A program made the translations under genes and the position numbers. From Erythrobacteraceae bacterium (lineage in GTDB: Bacteria; Pseudomonadota; Alphaproteobacteria; Sphingomonadales; Sphingomonadaceae): DNA of 64,000 nucleotides. Location: the NCBI GenBank assembly GCA_024642525.1, contig JAHEAX010000059.1, positions 124,001 through 188,000 on the forward strand, given 5' to 3'. The notes beneath the pieces were generated by a model that saw only the letters and a program-made list of their open reading frames with translations, did not search any database and was not told where the DNA came from. Positions 19,785 through 29,357 of this stretch are shown here, one piece after another. How positions within the stretch are numbered: the first letter of the stretch is position 1; the number at the start of each line of letters is the position of its first letter.

Positions 19785-20137
19785 CCGAGCCAGACATCCC
19801 TTCCGAGCATCTGCCTGCCATCATCGTGATCACCACATGCGACAACAGGGCAGAAGCGGATGCAATTGCCGCGCATTGCGTGCGTGAACAGCTGGCCGCC
19901 TGCGTCCATATAGATGCTATCGACAGCACTTATATGTGGCAGGGTGAATTACGTGCCGAGCCGGAATTCAGGCTGGTGATCAAGGCTACAGCGGGTGCAT
20001 ACAACGCCATCGAAAAGGCAATCGCCATGCTGCACAGCTATGACGAACCTGCTATTGCCTGCATCCCCATCACCGGAGGCAGCGCCAGCTATCTCCAATG
20101 GATCGCCGAAAATTCCCGGCCACCGCTTCAAGGCTGA
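19772..20137 (+). CDS. cutA: Divalent cation tolerance protein CutA (GTG 19772 or TTG 19781 start)
   Basis: [52 protein letters not shown]...[12 protein letters not shown]. Confidence 0.85.
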   Translation: MGRLTEPDIPSEHLPAIIVITTCDNRAEADAIAAHCVREQLAACVHIDAIDSTYMWQGELRAEPEFRLVIKATAGAYNAIEKAIAMLHSYDEPAIACIPITGGSASYLQWIAENSRPPLQG

Positions 20138-20147
20138 CATTACCGTA

Positions 20148-20894
20148 ATGACCTTTGCCGCTACCATTCTGACCCTCTATCCGGAAATGTTTCCGGGGCC
20201 GCTGCGGCTGTCGCTGGCGGGGCGGGCGCTGGAAGAACAGAAATGGTCGCTCGATACGATCCAGATTCGCGATTTTGCAGCTGACAAGCACCGCACCGTT
20301 GATGATACGCCTGCGGGCGGCGGTGCCGGAATGGTACTGAAGCCGGATGTTCTGGCAGCGGCAATAGACACTGCCCGGATGCAGAACCCCAAGGCACCGG
20401 TGCTGGCAATGACGCCGCGAGGGAAGCCCATTTCACAGGCGCGCATTCGCGAATTGGTCGCTGGGCCCGGCGTGATAATCCTGTGCGGCCGGTTCGAAGG
20501 ATTTGACGAACGAATTTTCGAGGGCCGCGAGGTGGAGGAAGTCTCTGTCGGGGACATTGTCCTGTCTGGCGGCGAACCTGCCGCGCTGATGATACTCGAC
20601 GCTTGCATTCGCCTGCTTCCCGGCGTAATGGGCGCGGCTTCGAGTGGTACCGAGGAATCCTTTGAACAGGGTTTGCTCGAATATCCTCAATATACCCGAC
20701 CTCAGGAATGGGAAGGGCGCACGATCCCCGAAGTGCTGCGATCGGGGGATCATGCGAAGATCGCGGCGTGGCGTAAAGCCATGTCGGAAGATCACACACG
20801 GTTACGCAGGCCGGACCTTTGGGAACGCCATTGTGGTGTTCGGGACCGACCTGCCTCTGGCGCGCGGCGAGAAAATGAGGACCAAGGTCAATGA
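20148..20894 (+). CDS. trmD: tRNA (guanine37-N1)-methyltransferase
   Basis: [59 protein letters not shown]. Confidence 0.96.
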   Translation: MTFAATILTLYPEMFPGPLRLSLAGRALEEQKWSLDTIQIRDFAADKHRTVDDTPAGGGAGMVLKPDVLAAAIDTARMQNPKAPVLAMTPRGKPISQARIRELVAGPGVIILCGRFEGFDERIFEGREVEEVSVGDIVLSGGEPAALMILDACIRLLPGVMGAASSGTEESFEQGLLEYPQYTRPQEWEGRTIPEVLRSGDHAKIAAWRKAMSEDHTRLRRPDLWERHCGVRDRPASGARRENEDQGQ

Positions 20895-21265
20895 ACCTTA
20901 TCCAGGAACTTGAAGCGGAAGCCATCAAGGCATTCCGTGACGGGAAGGACATCCCGGAATTCCGCGCAGGCGATACCGTCCGCGTGGGTGTGCGCGTTGT
21001 CGAAGGCACGCGCGAACGTGTCCAGAATTTTGAAGGCGTCTGCATCGCTCGCTCCAATCGCGGCATGGGCAGCAATTTCACCGTTCGCAAAATGAGCTTC
21101 GGTGAAGGCGTGGAACGTGTGTTCCCGCTGTATTCGCCGGTTGTCGACAGCATCACCGTGGTTCGCCGCGGTATCGTGCGTCGTGCGAAACTGTATTATC
21201 TGCGTGGCCGCACCGGCAAGCGTGCGCGTATCGCAGAACGTCGGGACGTTGCGCCAAAGGCGTAA
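20891..21265 (+). CDS. rplS: 50S ribosomal protein L19
   Basis: [62 protein letters not shown]. Confidence 0.97.
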   Translation: MNLIQELEAEAIKAFRDGKDIPEFRAGDTVRVGVRVVEGTRERVQNFEGVCIARSNRGMGSNFTVRKMSFGEGVERVFPLYSPVVDSITVVRRGIVRRAKLYYLRGRTGKRARIAERRDVAPKA

Positions 21266-21300
21266 TGTCTGTTTCGTTCATTTTGAACGTATGAAATCAA

Positions 21301-21333
21301 GGCGCTCCGGCTTACAGGCCGGGGCGCCTTTTT
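21301..21333 (+). terminator. Rho-independent terminator after rplS
   Basis: GGCGCTCCGGC-ttacag-GCCGGGGCGCC-TTTTT. Confidence 0.88.
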
Positions 21334-21358
21334 CATTTCGGGACACTATTTGATTACC

Positions 21359-23626
21359 ATGCTGTCAATTCGATCGGTGGTTCTTGCCATCGCCGCTCTC
21401 GGTGTCTTCGCCATTTCACCAATTCACGCCGCAGCCCACGAAGGGGAACACGACATGACAGGCCAGAATGCAGCCGCCGCGCTGAGCTTCGAACGGGTGT
21501 TTGCCAGCCCCGGCCTGGACGGCGCAGCCCCGCGCGAGCCAAAACTGTCACCCGACGGGCGTTTCCTGACCTTGCTGCGCAATCGCGCAAATGACCGCGA
21601 CCGGTATGACCTGTGGGGTTTCGACCGTGAAACAAGCGAATGGCGGATGTTGCTCGATTCTGAAAAGATCGGCAGCGGGCGGGCTTTGTCCGAAGATGAA
21701 AAGATGCAGCGCGAACGCAGCCGTGTGAGCAATCTTAAGGGCATCATTTCCTATCAATGGGCATCTGACGGCAAGGCAATCCTCGTTCCGCTTGATGGCG
21801 ACCTCTACCTCGCGCAGTTGGATGGCACGGTCACCAAGCTGACCGATACGGAGGAATCCGAACTTAATCCCAAGCTCAGCCAGACAGGTGCCTATGTCTC
21901 CTTCGTGCGCAACCGCCAGCTGTTTGTCGGGCCGGTAAATGGCGGCGACGCCGTGCCGGTAACGCCTGCCGAAGGGCCGAACATACGCTGGGGTGAGGCG
22001 GAATTCGTGGCGCAGGAAGAATTTGCGCGCATGACCGGTTTCTGGTGGTCAGGCGATGACACGCGCATAGCGGTTGAACGGTTCGACGAAAGTGCAGTGG
22101 GCGTTGTGACGAGGACGGCAATCGGGGCGACCGGCACCAAGGTCTATGACCAGCGATATCCGGCCGCCGGCACACCCAATGTGGACGTCAGCCTGTTCGT
22201 GATGAATGGCGATGGCACAGGCCGCGTTGAAGTGGACCTGGGGACGGACAAGGATATTTACCTCGCGCGGGTTGATTGGGCGCCTGATGGCAGCGCGCTT
22301 TATGTCCAGCGTCAGAACCGCGCGCAGACCGTGCTCGACATGTTGAAGGTCGATCCGGCGACGGGCAAAAGCACCATCCTGTTCAGCGAGAAACCGGCGC
22401 TGCCCGACTATTGGCTGAACCTCACGGATAATTACAAATTCCTCGATGATGGCAGCATCATCTGGTGGTCCGAACGCGACGGTTTTGGGCATCTCTACCA
22501 TTACGTCGGCGGCAGCTGGACGCAGCTTACCGCAGGCGAATGGGTTGTGACAAAACTGCTGGGCGTGGACGAAGCTGCAGGGCGGGTCACATTTTCCGGC
22601 ACCAGAGACGGCGTTCTGGCGCAGCAAATCTACGCGCTGGACGTCGCCAATCCGGCACTGATTACGCGCCTTAGCGATGAAGGCTTTGCCAATTCGGCCA
22701 GCATGGACAGGAATGGGCGCACCTTGCTGGTATCGCGTTCCGCGCCTGACCAGCCGCCGCAGTCCTACATTGCCGATGCCAACGGCAAACGGCTTGAATG
22801 GATCGAGGAAAACACGCTCGACCGGAACCATCCCTACGCGCCTTTCCTTGCCAGCCATGAGGCACCTGAATTCGGTGTCATCCCCGCGGTCGATGGCACG
22901 CCGCTGCATTGGAAAATGATCAAGCCGGTGATGAAGCCGGGCAAGAAGTATCCTGTATTCTTTCACCACTACGGCGGGCCACACTCGCAAGTGGTGTCAA
23001 AGGGATGGGGCGGCGCGTTGCAGCAGGCTGTGGTCGACAAAGGCTATATCTGGTTTGAAATCGACAACCGCGGCAGCGCCAATCGCGGGGCCGCCTTCGA
23101 ACAGCCTATTTCCCGCGCAATGGGCAGTGTCGAAGTGGTCGACCAGAAATCAGGCGCGCAATTTCTGCACAGCCTTGATTTCGTCGATGCGGACAAGATC
23201 GCGCTCTACGGTTGGTCTTACGGCGGATATATGACGCTGAAGCAATTGCAGGCCGATCCCGGCCTTTATGCCGCAGGCATATCAGGCGCGCCTGTCACCC
23301 GGTGGGAACTGTATGATACCCATTATACAGAACGCTACATGGGCGATCCGCGGCAGGTAAAAGCCGCCTATGATGCCTCGAACGCCATAGACCAGTCCAG
23401 CAGGATGGCAGATCCACTGTTGCTGGTGCATGGCATGGCGGATGACAATGTGGTGTTTGAAAACAGCAGCGAGTTGATTGCCCGTTTGCAGGGTGCCAAC
23501 CAGCCGTTCGAGATGATGCTCTATCCAGGCTATACGCATCGCGTTTCGGGAGAGAAAATCAGCCCACATCTTTGGAACACCATCTTCGATTTCCTCGAAA
23601 AACATGGCGTGACCCCGCCTGAATGA
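21359..23626 (+). CDS. S9 family dipeptidyl peptidase IV-type serine peptidase, exported
   Basis: Signal peptide; DPP-IV beta-propeller; nucleophile motif GWSYGGYMTL, catalytic D (GMADDNV) and H (YPGYTHRVSG). Confidence 0.9.
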   Translation: MLSIRSVVLAIAALGVFAISPIHAAAHEGEHDMTGQNAAAALSFERVFASPGLDGAAPREPKLSPDGRFLTLLRNRANDRDRYDLWGFDRETSEWRMLLDSEKIGSGRALSEDEKMQRERSRVSNLKGIISYQWASDGKAILVPLDGDLYLAQLDGTVTKLTDTEESELNPKLSQTGAYVSFVRNRQLFVGPVNGGDAVPVTPAEGPNIRWGEAEFVAQEEFARMTGFWWSGDDTRIAVERFDESAVGVVTRTAIGATGTKVYDQRYPAAGTPNVDVSLFVMNGDGTGRVEVDLGTDKDIYLARVDWAPDGSALYVQRQNRAQTVLDMLKVDPATGKSTILFSEKPALPDYWLNLTDNYKFLDDGSIIWWSERDGFGHLYHYVGGSWTQLTAGEWVVTKLLGVDEAAGRVTFSGTRDGVLAQQIYALDVANPALITRLSDEGFANSASMDRNGRTLLVSRSAPDQPPQSYIADANGKRLEWIEENTLDRNHPYAPFLASHEAPEFGVIPAVDGTPLHWKMIKPVMKPGKKYPVFFHHYGGPHSQVVSKGWGGALQQAVVDKGYIWFEIDNRGSANRGAAFEQPISRAMGSVEVVDQKSGAQFLHSLDFVDADKIALYGWSYGGYMTLKQLQADPGLYAAGISGAPVTRWELYDTHYTERYMGDPRQVKAAYDASNAIDQSSRMADPLLLVHGMADDNVVFENSSELIARLQGANQPFEMMLYPGYTHRVSGEKISPHLWNTIFDFLEKHGVTPPE

Positions 23627-23799
23627 CCGGCGGGGCCTGACAGTAATGATGGCTGGCCCGGGAAATTGACAATCGAACGCCATGACGCCGCCAGTCAAAT
23701 CGGGGGTGTGATCTCACATTGTGTCCGGTAAAGACGAATTGCATTGCGGGCATCGCCACGCGGTCTAATGCGTGCGCGAACATCATCTGGAGTTTTGGA

Positions 23800-24825
23800 A
23801 TGGGTTATCGCGTTGTTGTCGTCGGTGCGACCGGGAATGTCGGTCGCGAAATCATGGCGATCCTTGCCGAGCGGGAATTTCCGATTGAGGAAATCGCGGC
23901 TGTTGCCAGCGCCCGTTCGCATAATTCGGAAGTGGAATTCGGCGACACCGGCAAAATGCTCAAGTGCAAGAACATCGAACATTTTGACTGGGCCGGATGG
24001 GATATTGCCCTGTTCGCCGCCGGTTCCGATGCCGCGCGAACCTATGCGCCCAAGGCTGCTGCAGCTGGCTGCGTGGTGATTGACAACAGCTCGCTCTACC
24101 GGATGGACCCGGATGTTCCCTTGATCGTGCCAGAAGTGAACCCCGATGCGATTGACGGCTATTCAAAGCGCAACATCATCGCCAATCCCAATTGCTCGAC
24201 CGCCCAGCTGGTCGTGGCCCTGAAGCCCCTGCATGATGCCGCCACGATCAAGCGCGTGGTGGTCAGCACCTATCAATCCGTGTCGGGTGCCGGCAAAGCG
24301 GGCATGGACGAATTGTTCGAACAGAGCCGCGCCATTTTCGTGGGCGACAGTGTCGAACCGCGCAAGTTCACCAAGCAGATCGCTTTCAACGTCATTCCAC
24401 ATATCGACGTTTTCCTGGACGATGGTTCGACCAAGGAAGAATGGAAAATGGTGGTCGAGACTAAGAAAATCCTCGATCCCAAGATCAAGCTGACTGCGAC
24501 CTGTGTTCGCGTGCCAGTGTTCGTCGGCCATTCCGAAGCGGTGAATATCGAATTCGAGAACGAGCTGACGGCTGAACAGGCGCAAGACATTTTGCGTGAA
24601 GCGCCCGGCATCATGCTGGTCGATAAGCGTGAGGATGAAGGTTACGTAACGCCGGTGGAATGTGCTGGCGATAGCGCAACCTATGTCAGCCGCGTCCGCG
24701 AAGACCCGACGGTGGAAAACGGCCTGACGTTGTGGTGCGTATCTGACAATTTGCGCAAGGGCGCTGCGCTCAATGCAGTGCAGATTGCCGAGCTGCTCGG
24801 CCGCCGCCACCTGAAAAAGGGCTGA
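23800..24825 (+). CDS. asd: Aspartate-semialdehyde dehydrogenase
   Basis: VVVVGATGNVGREIMAIL; NPNCSTAQLVVALKPLHDAATIKRVVVSTYQSVSGAGK. Confidence 0.96.
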   Translation: MGYRVVVVGATGNVGREIMAILAEREFPIEEIAAVASARSHNSEVEFGDTGKMLKCKNIEHFDWAGWDIALFAAGSDAARTYAPKAAAAGCVVIDNSSLYRMDPDVPLIVPEVNPDAIDGYSKRNIIANPNCSTAQLVVALKPLHDAATIKRVVVSTYQSVSGAGKAGMDELFEQSRAIFVGDSVEPRKFTKQIAFNVIPHIDVFLDDGSTKEEWKMVVETKKILDPKIKLTATCVRVPVFVGHSEAVNIEFENELTAEQAQDILREAPGIMLVDKREDEGYVTPVECAGDSATYVSRVREDPTVENGLTLWCVSDNLRKGAALNAVQIAELLGRRHLKKG

Positions 24826-24829
24826 GGAA

Positions 24830-25417
24830 CTGCCTGACCTGCTGCCAGCCGGTGTCCCGCTGGGTCTCCTGCCCCTGCTGGGATGCGCGGCGCTCGTTTC
24901 TTGCGCGCCTGCAGCAGAAGATGATTACCCTTCTGAACCGGTGACGACGGAAACCGCGGCGGCTTCCCGCGTTGGCGTAAGCGGCGAGGGGCTGGAGATA
25001 TCCGGCGCGGACGTAAAGCAAGTTGCCTTCGGTGCGCGGCGCGCCGAAGCGGAACGAGCTGTCATCGCTGTGATTGGCGAACCTGTCAGCAGACAATCCA
25101 ATGATGAATGCGGCGCAGGCCCAATGCAATTCACCAGCTTTGCAGGCGGGCTGACGCTCAATTTCCAGAATGACATGCTCGCCGGATGGATGATCGAACG
25201 CGACGAGGATGACCGTGGCTTTGCCACTTCGAAAGAAATCGGTGTAGGCTCCAGCGAGGCAGACCTTAAATCTGCCTATGCTGTCGAGAATTTGCCTGGC
25301 AGCACCCTTGGCGATGAATTCATGTCGGACGCAGGTGTGAACGGCTTCCTTTCCGACAGAGGCGGTACAAAACAGGTCGAGAGCCTCTATGGCGGGACAA
25401 ACTGTTTTTTCAGGTGA
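24830..25417 (+). CDS. Putative lipoprotein of unknown function, apparently CTG start (predicted ORF begins at GTG 24941)
   Basis: Frame reads in-frame from CTG 24830: (L)PDLLPAGVPLGLLPLLGCAALVSCAPAAEDDYPSEPVTTE...; lipobox LVSC; GAGGAA immediately before the CTG. Confidence 0.5.
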   Translation: MPDLLPAGVPLGLLPLLGCAALVSCAPAAEDDYPSEPVTTETAAASRVGVSGEGLEISGADVKQVAFGARRAEAERAVIAVIGEPVSRQSNDECGAGPMQFTSFAGGLTLNFQNDMLAGWMIERDEDDRGFATSKEIGVGSSEADLKSAYAVENLPGSTLGDEFMSDAGVNGFLSDRGGTKQVESLYGGTNCFFR

Positions 25418-25424
25418 GGTGACG

Positions 25425-26072
25425 ATGACACTCAAGGCAGAGCTCTATTTCTCTTTCCGGTCGCCTTACAGTTACCTTGCCATCGGGCGCTATCGGGCGT
25501 TGACCGAAATTTACGACGTCGAAATCAACTTGCGGCCTGTTTATCCGCTGGCGATCAGGCAGCCTGATTTCTTCGAGCGCAACCATCCCAACTGGCTGGG
25601 ATATACCTTCCGCGACATGGTGCGCGTTGCCCAGTTCCATTCCATTCCCTTTGCGCCGCCCAGGCCCGATCCAATCATGCAGGACATGGCAACGCGCAAG
25701 ATTGCCGAAGAACAGCCGCACATTTTCCGCCTTACACGGCTGGGGCAGGCTGCTGCGCGCAGAGGCAAGGGACTGGTCTTTGCAGAGGAAGCCACTCGCC
25801 TGATCTGGGGCGGAACGGCAGGCTGGAACGAGGGCAACCATCTGGTCGACGCAGCAGCGCGTGCAGGGCTTGATTTTGCCGAGCTGGAAGCTGAAACTGT
25901 GACAGATGCAGAAGCCCTGGATGCCGAAATCGCAGCCAACCAGCAAGCACTGGAAGCAAGCGGACACTGGGGTGTGCCGACTTTGGTATTCGATGGAGAG
26001 CCTTTCTTCGGGCAGGACCGGATCGAGATGGTGCTGTGGCGGATGAACGAGAAGGGCCTGTCTGAACGCTGA
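25425..26072 (+). CDS. 2-hydroxychromene-2-carboxylate isomerase / DsbA-like thioredoxin-fold family
   Basis: LYFSFRSPYSYLAIGRYRALTEIYDVEINLRPVYPLAI; C-terminal SGHWGVPTLVFDGEPFFGQDRIEMVLWRM. Confidence 0.85.
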   Translation: MTLKAELYFSFRSPYSYLAIGRYRALTEIYDVEINLRPVYPLAIRQPDFFERNHPNWLGYTFRDMVRVAQFHSIPFAPPRPDPIMQDMATRKIAEEQPHIFRLTRLGQAAARRGKGLVFAEEATRLIWGGTAGWNEGNHLVDAAARAGLDFAELEAETVTDAEALDAEIAANQQALEASGHWGVPTLVFDGEPFFGQDRIEMVLWRMNEKGLSER

Positions 26073-26084
26073 CGGGTCTGCAGT

Positions 26085-27668
26085 CTATTCTGAAGGGGGC
26101 GGCGGCGGCCCGGCTCTGGTGTTGCGCCGCATCAGGAACGCCATGGGGACAGCCGCCAGCGTCAGCCACATCATCAGCCAGAAATCGTCGATATAGGCGA
26201 TCATCGCGGCCTGCCGGTTCACTTCGACGTCCAGTATCTTGAGGCCGATTTCGCCGATTGCCTGAAAACGGTCTGAGTTTGACACGTCGACGACGCTGCT
26301 GACGGTTGAAGTAATATTGCTGCCGAGGTCTGCGTGCGCAGTCTGGATGTTACGGGCCAGAAGGACGGTCATGAGAGAAATACCGGCCGAAGCCCCGACT
26401 GATCTGAACAGGTTTAGCAGGCTGGAACCATCGGTTCGCATGCGCGGCTGCAGGGTGGCAAATGCACTGACGTTGAGCGGGATGAAGACCAGACCCATGC
26501 CCAGGCCCTGCACGAGACCCGAAAGGATGATCGTCTGCTGGTCAACACCGAGCGACCATCGCGACATTTCCCACAAGGACAGCGTGGTGATGAGAAAGCC
26601 GCAGGCGACCACGGGCCGGGAATCCACGCCCTTGCGCATCAGAAGGCCGGCAATCTGCATGCTTATGAGTACGCCCACGCCGCGCGGCATCAACACGATG
26701 CCGGTGTCGATCACGCTATAGCCGAACAGATTCTGCAACATTGGTGGTAGCAGCGCCATCGTGGCGAACATGATGATGCCAATCGCAATCATGAAAAACA
26801 GGGCGAGGGTGAAATTTCGGTCTCTGAACATCGCCGGGTCGAACAACGCATTTCGCGAAGTGCCGAGGTGGATTACCGTCATCCAGGCGCCCGACACGAG
26901 CAAGAAGGTATACAGCCAGATTTCGCCTGATGCGAACCAGTCGACCTGCTGGCCGCGGTCCAGCACCAGCTGGAATGATGTGAGCGTTATGGCGATGAGA
27001 GCAAAGCCGAGCAGATCGAACTTTCGCCGGTTTTCCCCGCGATGCGGCAGGTTGGCAATCAGGATCGCCAACGCCAATGCACCGACTGGAAGGTTGACGT
27101 AAAACACCCAGCGCCAATTGGCATATTCAGTAAGCCAGCCGCCCAGAACCGGACCCAGAATAGGCCCGATCATAATGGCCATGCCCCACAGTGCCATCAT
27201 TTGCGGATGGCGGCTGGGCTTGGTGGAATCGAGCATGAATGACTGGCTGAGCGGGGCGATGAACGCACCTGCAACCCCTTGAATGGCACGGAAAATGACC
27301 ATTTCTTCGAGGCTCTGCGCAGCACCGCACAGCATGGATGCAATGATGAAGCCTGCCACGGACATAATGAACAGCCGGCGGCCGCCAATGCGGTCAGCCA
27401 GCCAGCCCGTAATCGGCATGGCGACTGCAGAAGCGATGATATAGCTGGTAAGGACCCATGTGACTGTATCGGCGGTCGCCCCCAGCGATGATTGCATATG
27501 CGGGATGGCAACGTTGGCAATTGTGGTGTCGAGCACCTGCAACAGCGAGGCTGCCATAATGCCGACAATCAGCAGCATGTGATTGGCAACCGGAAGCAAG
27601 GCTTCGTCAGTGCCGCTGGCAGGCGCTGGGCCTACCGCCTTGTTCTGTGGCCGTGCAGCCGTTGCCAT
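26085..27668 (-). CDS. emrB: DHA2-type MFS multidrug exporter, EmrB-like
   Basis: 527 aa, ~14 TM; LQVLDTTIANVAIPHM and GPILGPVLGGWLTEYANWRWVFYVNLPVG. Confidence 0.92.
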   Translation of the reverse strand: MATAARPQNKAVGPAPASGTDEALLPVANHMLLIVGIMAASLLQVLDTTIANVAIPHMQSSLGATADTVTWVLTSYIIASAVAMPITGWLADRIGGRRLFIMSVAGFIIASMLCGAAQSLEEMVIFRAIQGVAGAFIAPLSQSFMLDSTKPSRHPQMMALWGMAIMIGPILGPVLGGWLTEYANWRWVFYVNLPVGALALAILIANLPHRGENRRKFDLLGFALIAITLTSFQLVLDRGQQVDWFASGEIWLYTFLLVSGAWMTVIHLGTSRNALFDPAMFRDRNFTLALFFMIAIGIIMFATMALLPPMLQNLFGYSVIDTGIVLMPRGVGVLISMQIAGLLMRKGVDSRPVVACGFLITTLSLWEMSRWSLGVDQQTIILSGLVQGLGMGLVFIPLNVSAFATLQPRMRTDGSSLLNLFRSVGASAGISLMTVLLARNIQTAHADLGSNITSTVSSVVDVSNSDRFQAIGEIGLKILDVEVNRQAAMIAYIDDFWLMMWLTLAAVPMAFLMRRNTRAGPPPPPSE

Positions 27669-27672
27669 CTGC

Positions 27673-28770
27673 TCAGTGCTTCCGGCCGTCCGTAAAAACC
27701 GTCACTTCGCTAGACAAACCGGCGATTAACGCTCGGGAACTCTTGCTGTCGATCGCGATCCGAACCGGCACACGCTGCGTCACTTTCACCCAGTTGCCCG
27801 TGGCGTTCTGCGCTGGAAGGATCGAAAATTCCGAACCTGTGCCCGCGCCAATCGAAGCGACATGGCCTTTGAGAACAAGATCGGGATAGGCATCAAAGCG
27901 GATTTCGGCGGGCTGACCTACCGTCATGTCGGCAAGGTCAGTTTCCTTGAAATTGGCTTCGACGAAGCTGGTGCGACTTTCCACCAGCGTCACCACTGGC
28001 AGTCCGGCGACAATCTGCTGGCCAGCCTGCAACCTGTCCGCTTCTGCTACGCGGCCCGCCATGGGCGCGCGGACTTCGGTGCGCGAAAGGTTCAGCTGCG
28101 CGGTTTCGCGCTGCACCTTGGCCGCGGCAACTTGTGGGTTTTGGCCCGGCACTGCCGAACCTGTTGCCAGCCTGGCGCGCGCTTCCTGCGACCGGGCCTG
28201 CGCAAGGCGCAATTCTTCACGCGCCTGCGCAACGGAATGCTGCGCGGCTTCGAAATCGGCTTTGGTGGTAAAGCCGCGCTCCCACAGCGCCTGCTGGCGC
28301 TGGAGACGCGACTGGGCAAAGGCGATCCGTTCACGTGCGGACGAAATATCAGCGCCAGACAGCGCGCTGTCATTGGCAAGCGCGGTGATATTGGCCTGCG
28401 CACCTGCGATGGCGGCATCTGCCTGCGCAACCTGCAAGCGGAATGGTTCAGGGTCGATCCGGAACAACAGGTCACCTGCCGCCACTTCATCGCCTTCGCC
28501 AACGGCAACATCAATAATCCGGCCGCCGACTTCGGCGCTGATCGAAACCTTGTCCTGCTTCAGATAGGCATTGTCGGTATAGACCTTGCCCTGCAGGCTG
28601 TACCAGTAATACCCGCCAGCCAGAAGCAGCAGGACGGGCACCAGCAGCATCAGGCCAACACGGCCCAGACGGCGCTGCGGCTTGCTTGGTGGTCCTTCGT
28701 CAGCGCCGATTGCTGCGCTGGTGGAAACTTCTTCATTGGCAACAGGGGGGAGGGGATCTGCTTCAGCCAT
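27673..28770 (-). CDS. emrA: HlyD/EmrA-family membrane fusion protein
   Basis: TM plus VYTDNAYLKQDKVSISAEVGGRIIDVAVGEGDEVAAGDLLFRID lipoyl motif; upstream of emrB. Confidence 0.92.
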   Translation of the reverse strand: MAEADPLPPVANEEVSTSAAIGADEGPPSKPQRRLGRVGLMLLVPVLLLLAGGYYWYSLQGKVYTDNAYLKQDKVSISAEVGGRIIDVAVGEGDEVAAGDLLFRIDPEPFRLQVAQADAAIAGAQANITALANDSALSGADISSARERIAFAQSRLQRQQALWERGFTTKADFEAAQHSVAQAREELRLAQARSQEARARLATGSAVPGQNPQVAAAKVQRETAQLNLSRTEVRAPMAGRVAEADRLQAGQQIVAGLPVVTLVESRTSFVEANFKETDLADMTVGQPAEIRFDAYPDLVLKGHVASIGAGTGSEFSILPAQNATGNWVKVTQRVPVRIAIDSKSSRALIAGLSSEVTVFTDGRKH

Positions 28771-29185
28771 TGGCCGCATCCTTGAAATCACGTCGTGCGG
28801 AAAGATTATTGCCGATGAGGGTCAGCATCCGCGTAAATTCGGACCGCTCGGCATCGCTCATGCCGGTCAGCGCTTCTTCGACCATCTGGCCGATATTGTC
28901 GGCCAGGCGGCTCACTTGCGCATTGGCCTTGGTGGTGAGGTGCAAATTCCATGCCCGCCGGTCATCAGGATCGCGCCTGCGTTCCACGAGGCCAGCTTCT
29001 TCCAGCCGGTCGACCATGCGGCACAGTGTTATCGGTTCAACATCAAGGCGGTCTGCATAGAAGCCCTGGTTCTGCCCGCCTTCACGGTCGAGCGTCAGCA
29101 ACAGGCGCGCCTGCGGCCCGGTCACGCCAAGTGCGCGCACCCGTTCGTCGAATGCGCGGCGCAACTGGCGCGAGTTATCCGCCAT
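28763..29185 (-). CDS. MarR family transcriptional regulator
   Basis: MADNSRQLRRAFDERVRALGVTGPQARLLLTLDREGGQNQGFYADRLDVEPITLCRMVDRLEEAGLVERRRDPDDRRAWNLHLT. Confidence 0.92.
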   Translation of the reverse strand: MADNSRQLRRAFDERVRALGVTGPQARLLLTLDREGGQNQGFYADRLDVEPITLCRMVDRLEEAGLVERRRDPDDRRAWNLHLTTKANAQVSRLADNIGQMVEEALTGMSDAERSEFTRMLTLIGNNLSARRDFKDAANG

Positions 29186-29214
29186 CAGATATCCGATATT
29201 AGCCAAAGCGAGGG

Positions 29215-29244
29215 TGCATATAATAAGCATCCTTACTATATGCA
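29215..29244. promoter_or_regulatory. 30-bp imperfect palindrome upstream of marR-emrAB (candidate MarR operator)
   Basis: TGCATATAATAAGCATCCTTACTATATGCA; outer 8-bp arms TGCATATA/TATATGCA are perfect, as are inner TAAG/CTTA. Confidence 0.75.
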
Positions 29245-29357
29245 ATGGCTTTTCCTGATCACCCCTTTGCGATAGTGGCGCTGGCTGCACTTGCTGCTGG
29301 CAAGGCAAAGCAACTTAAGGGTGCGCCGCCATTACCAACGACCAGACCACGTTCGAA

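Noticed and set aside
24941-25417. Short GTG-start version of the 25-kb hypothetical protein
   Set aside because: Starts after an in-frame signal sequence and lipobox; the upstream CTG start explains the sequence better, though unproven.
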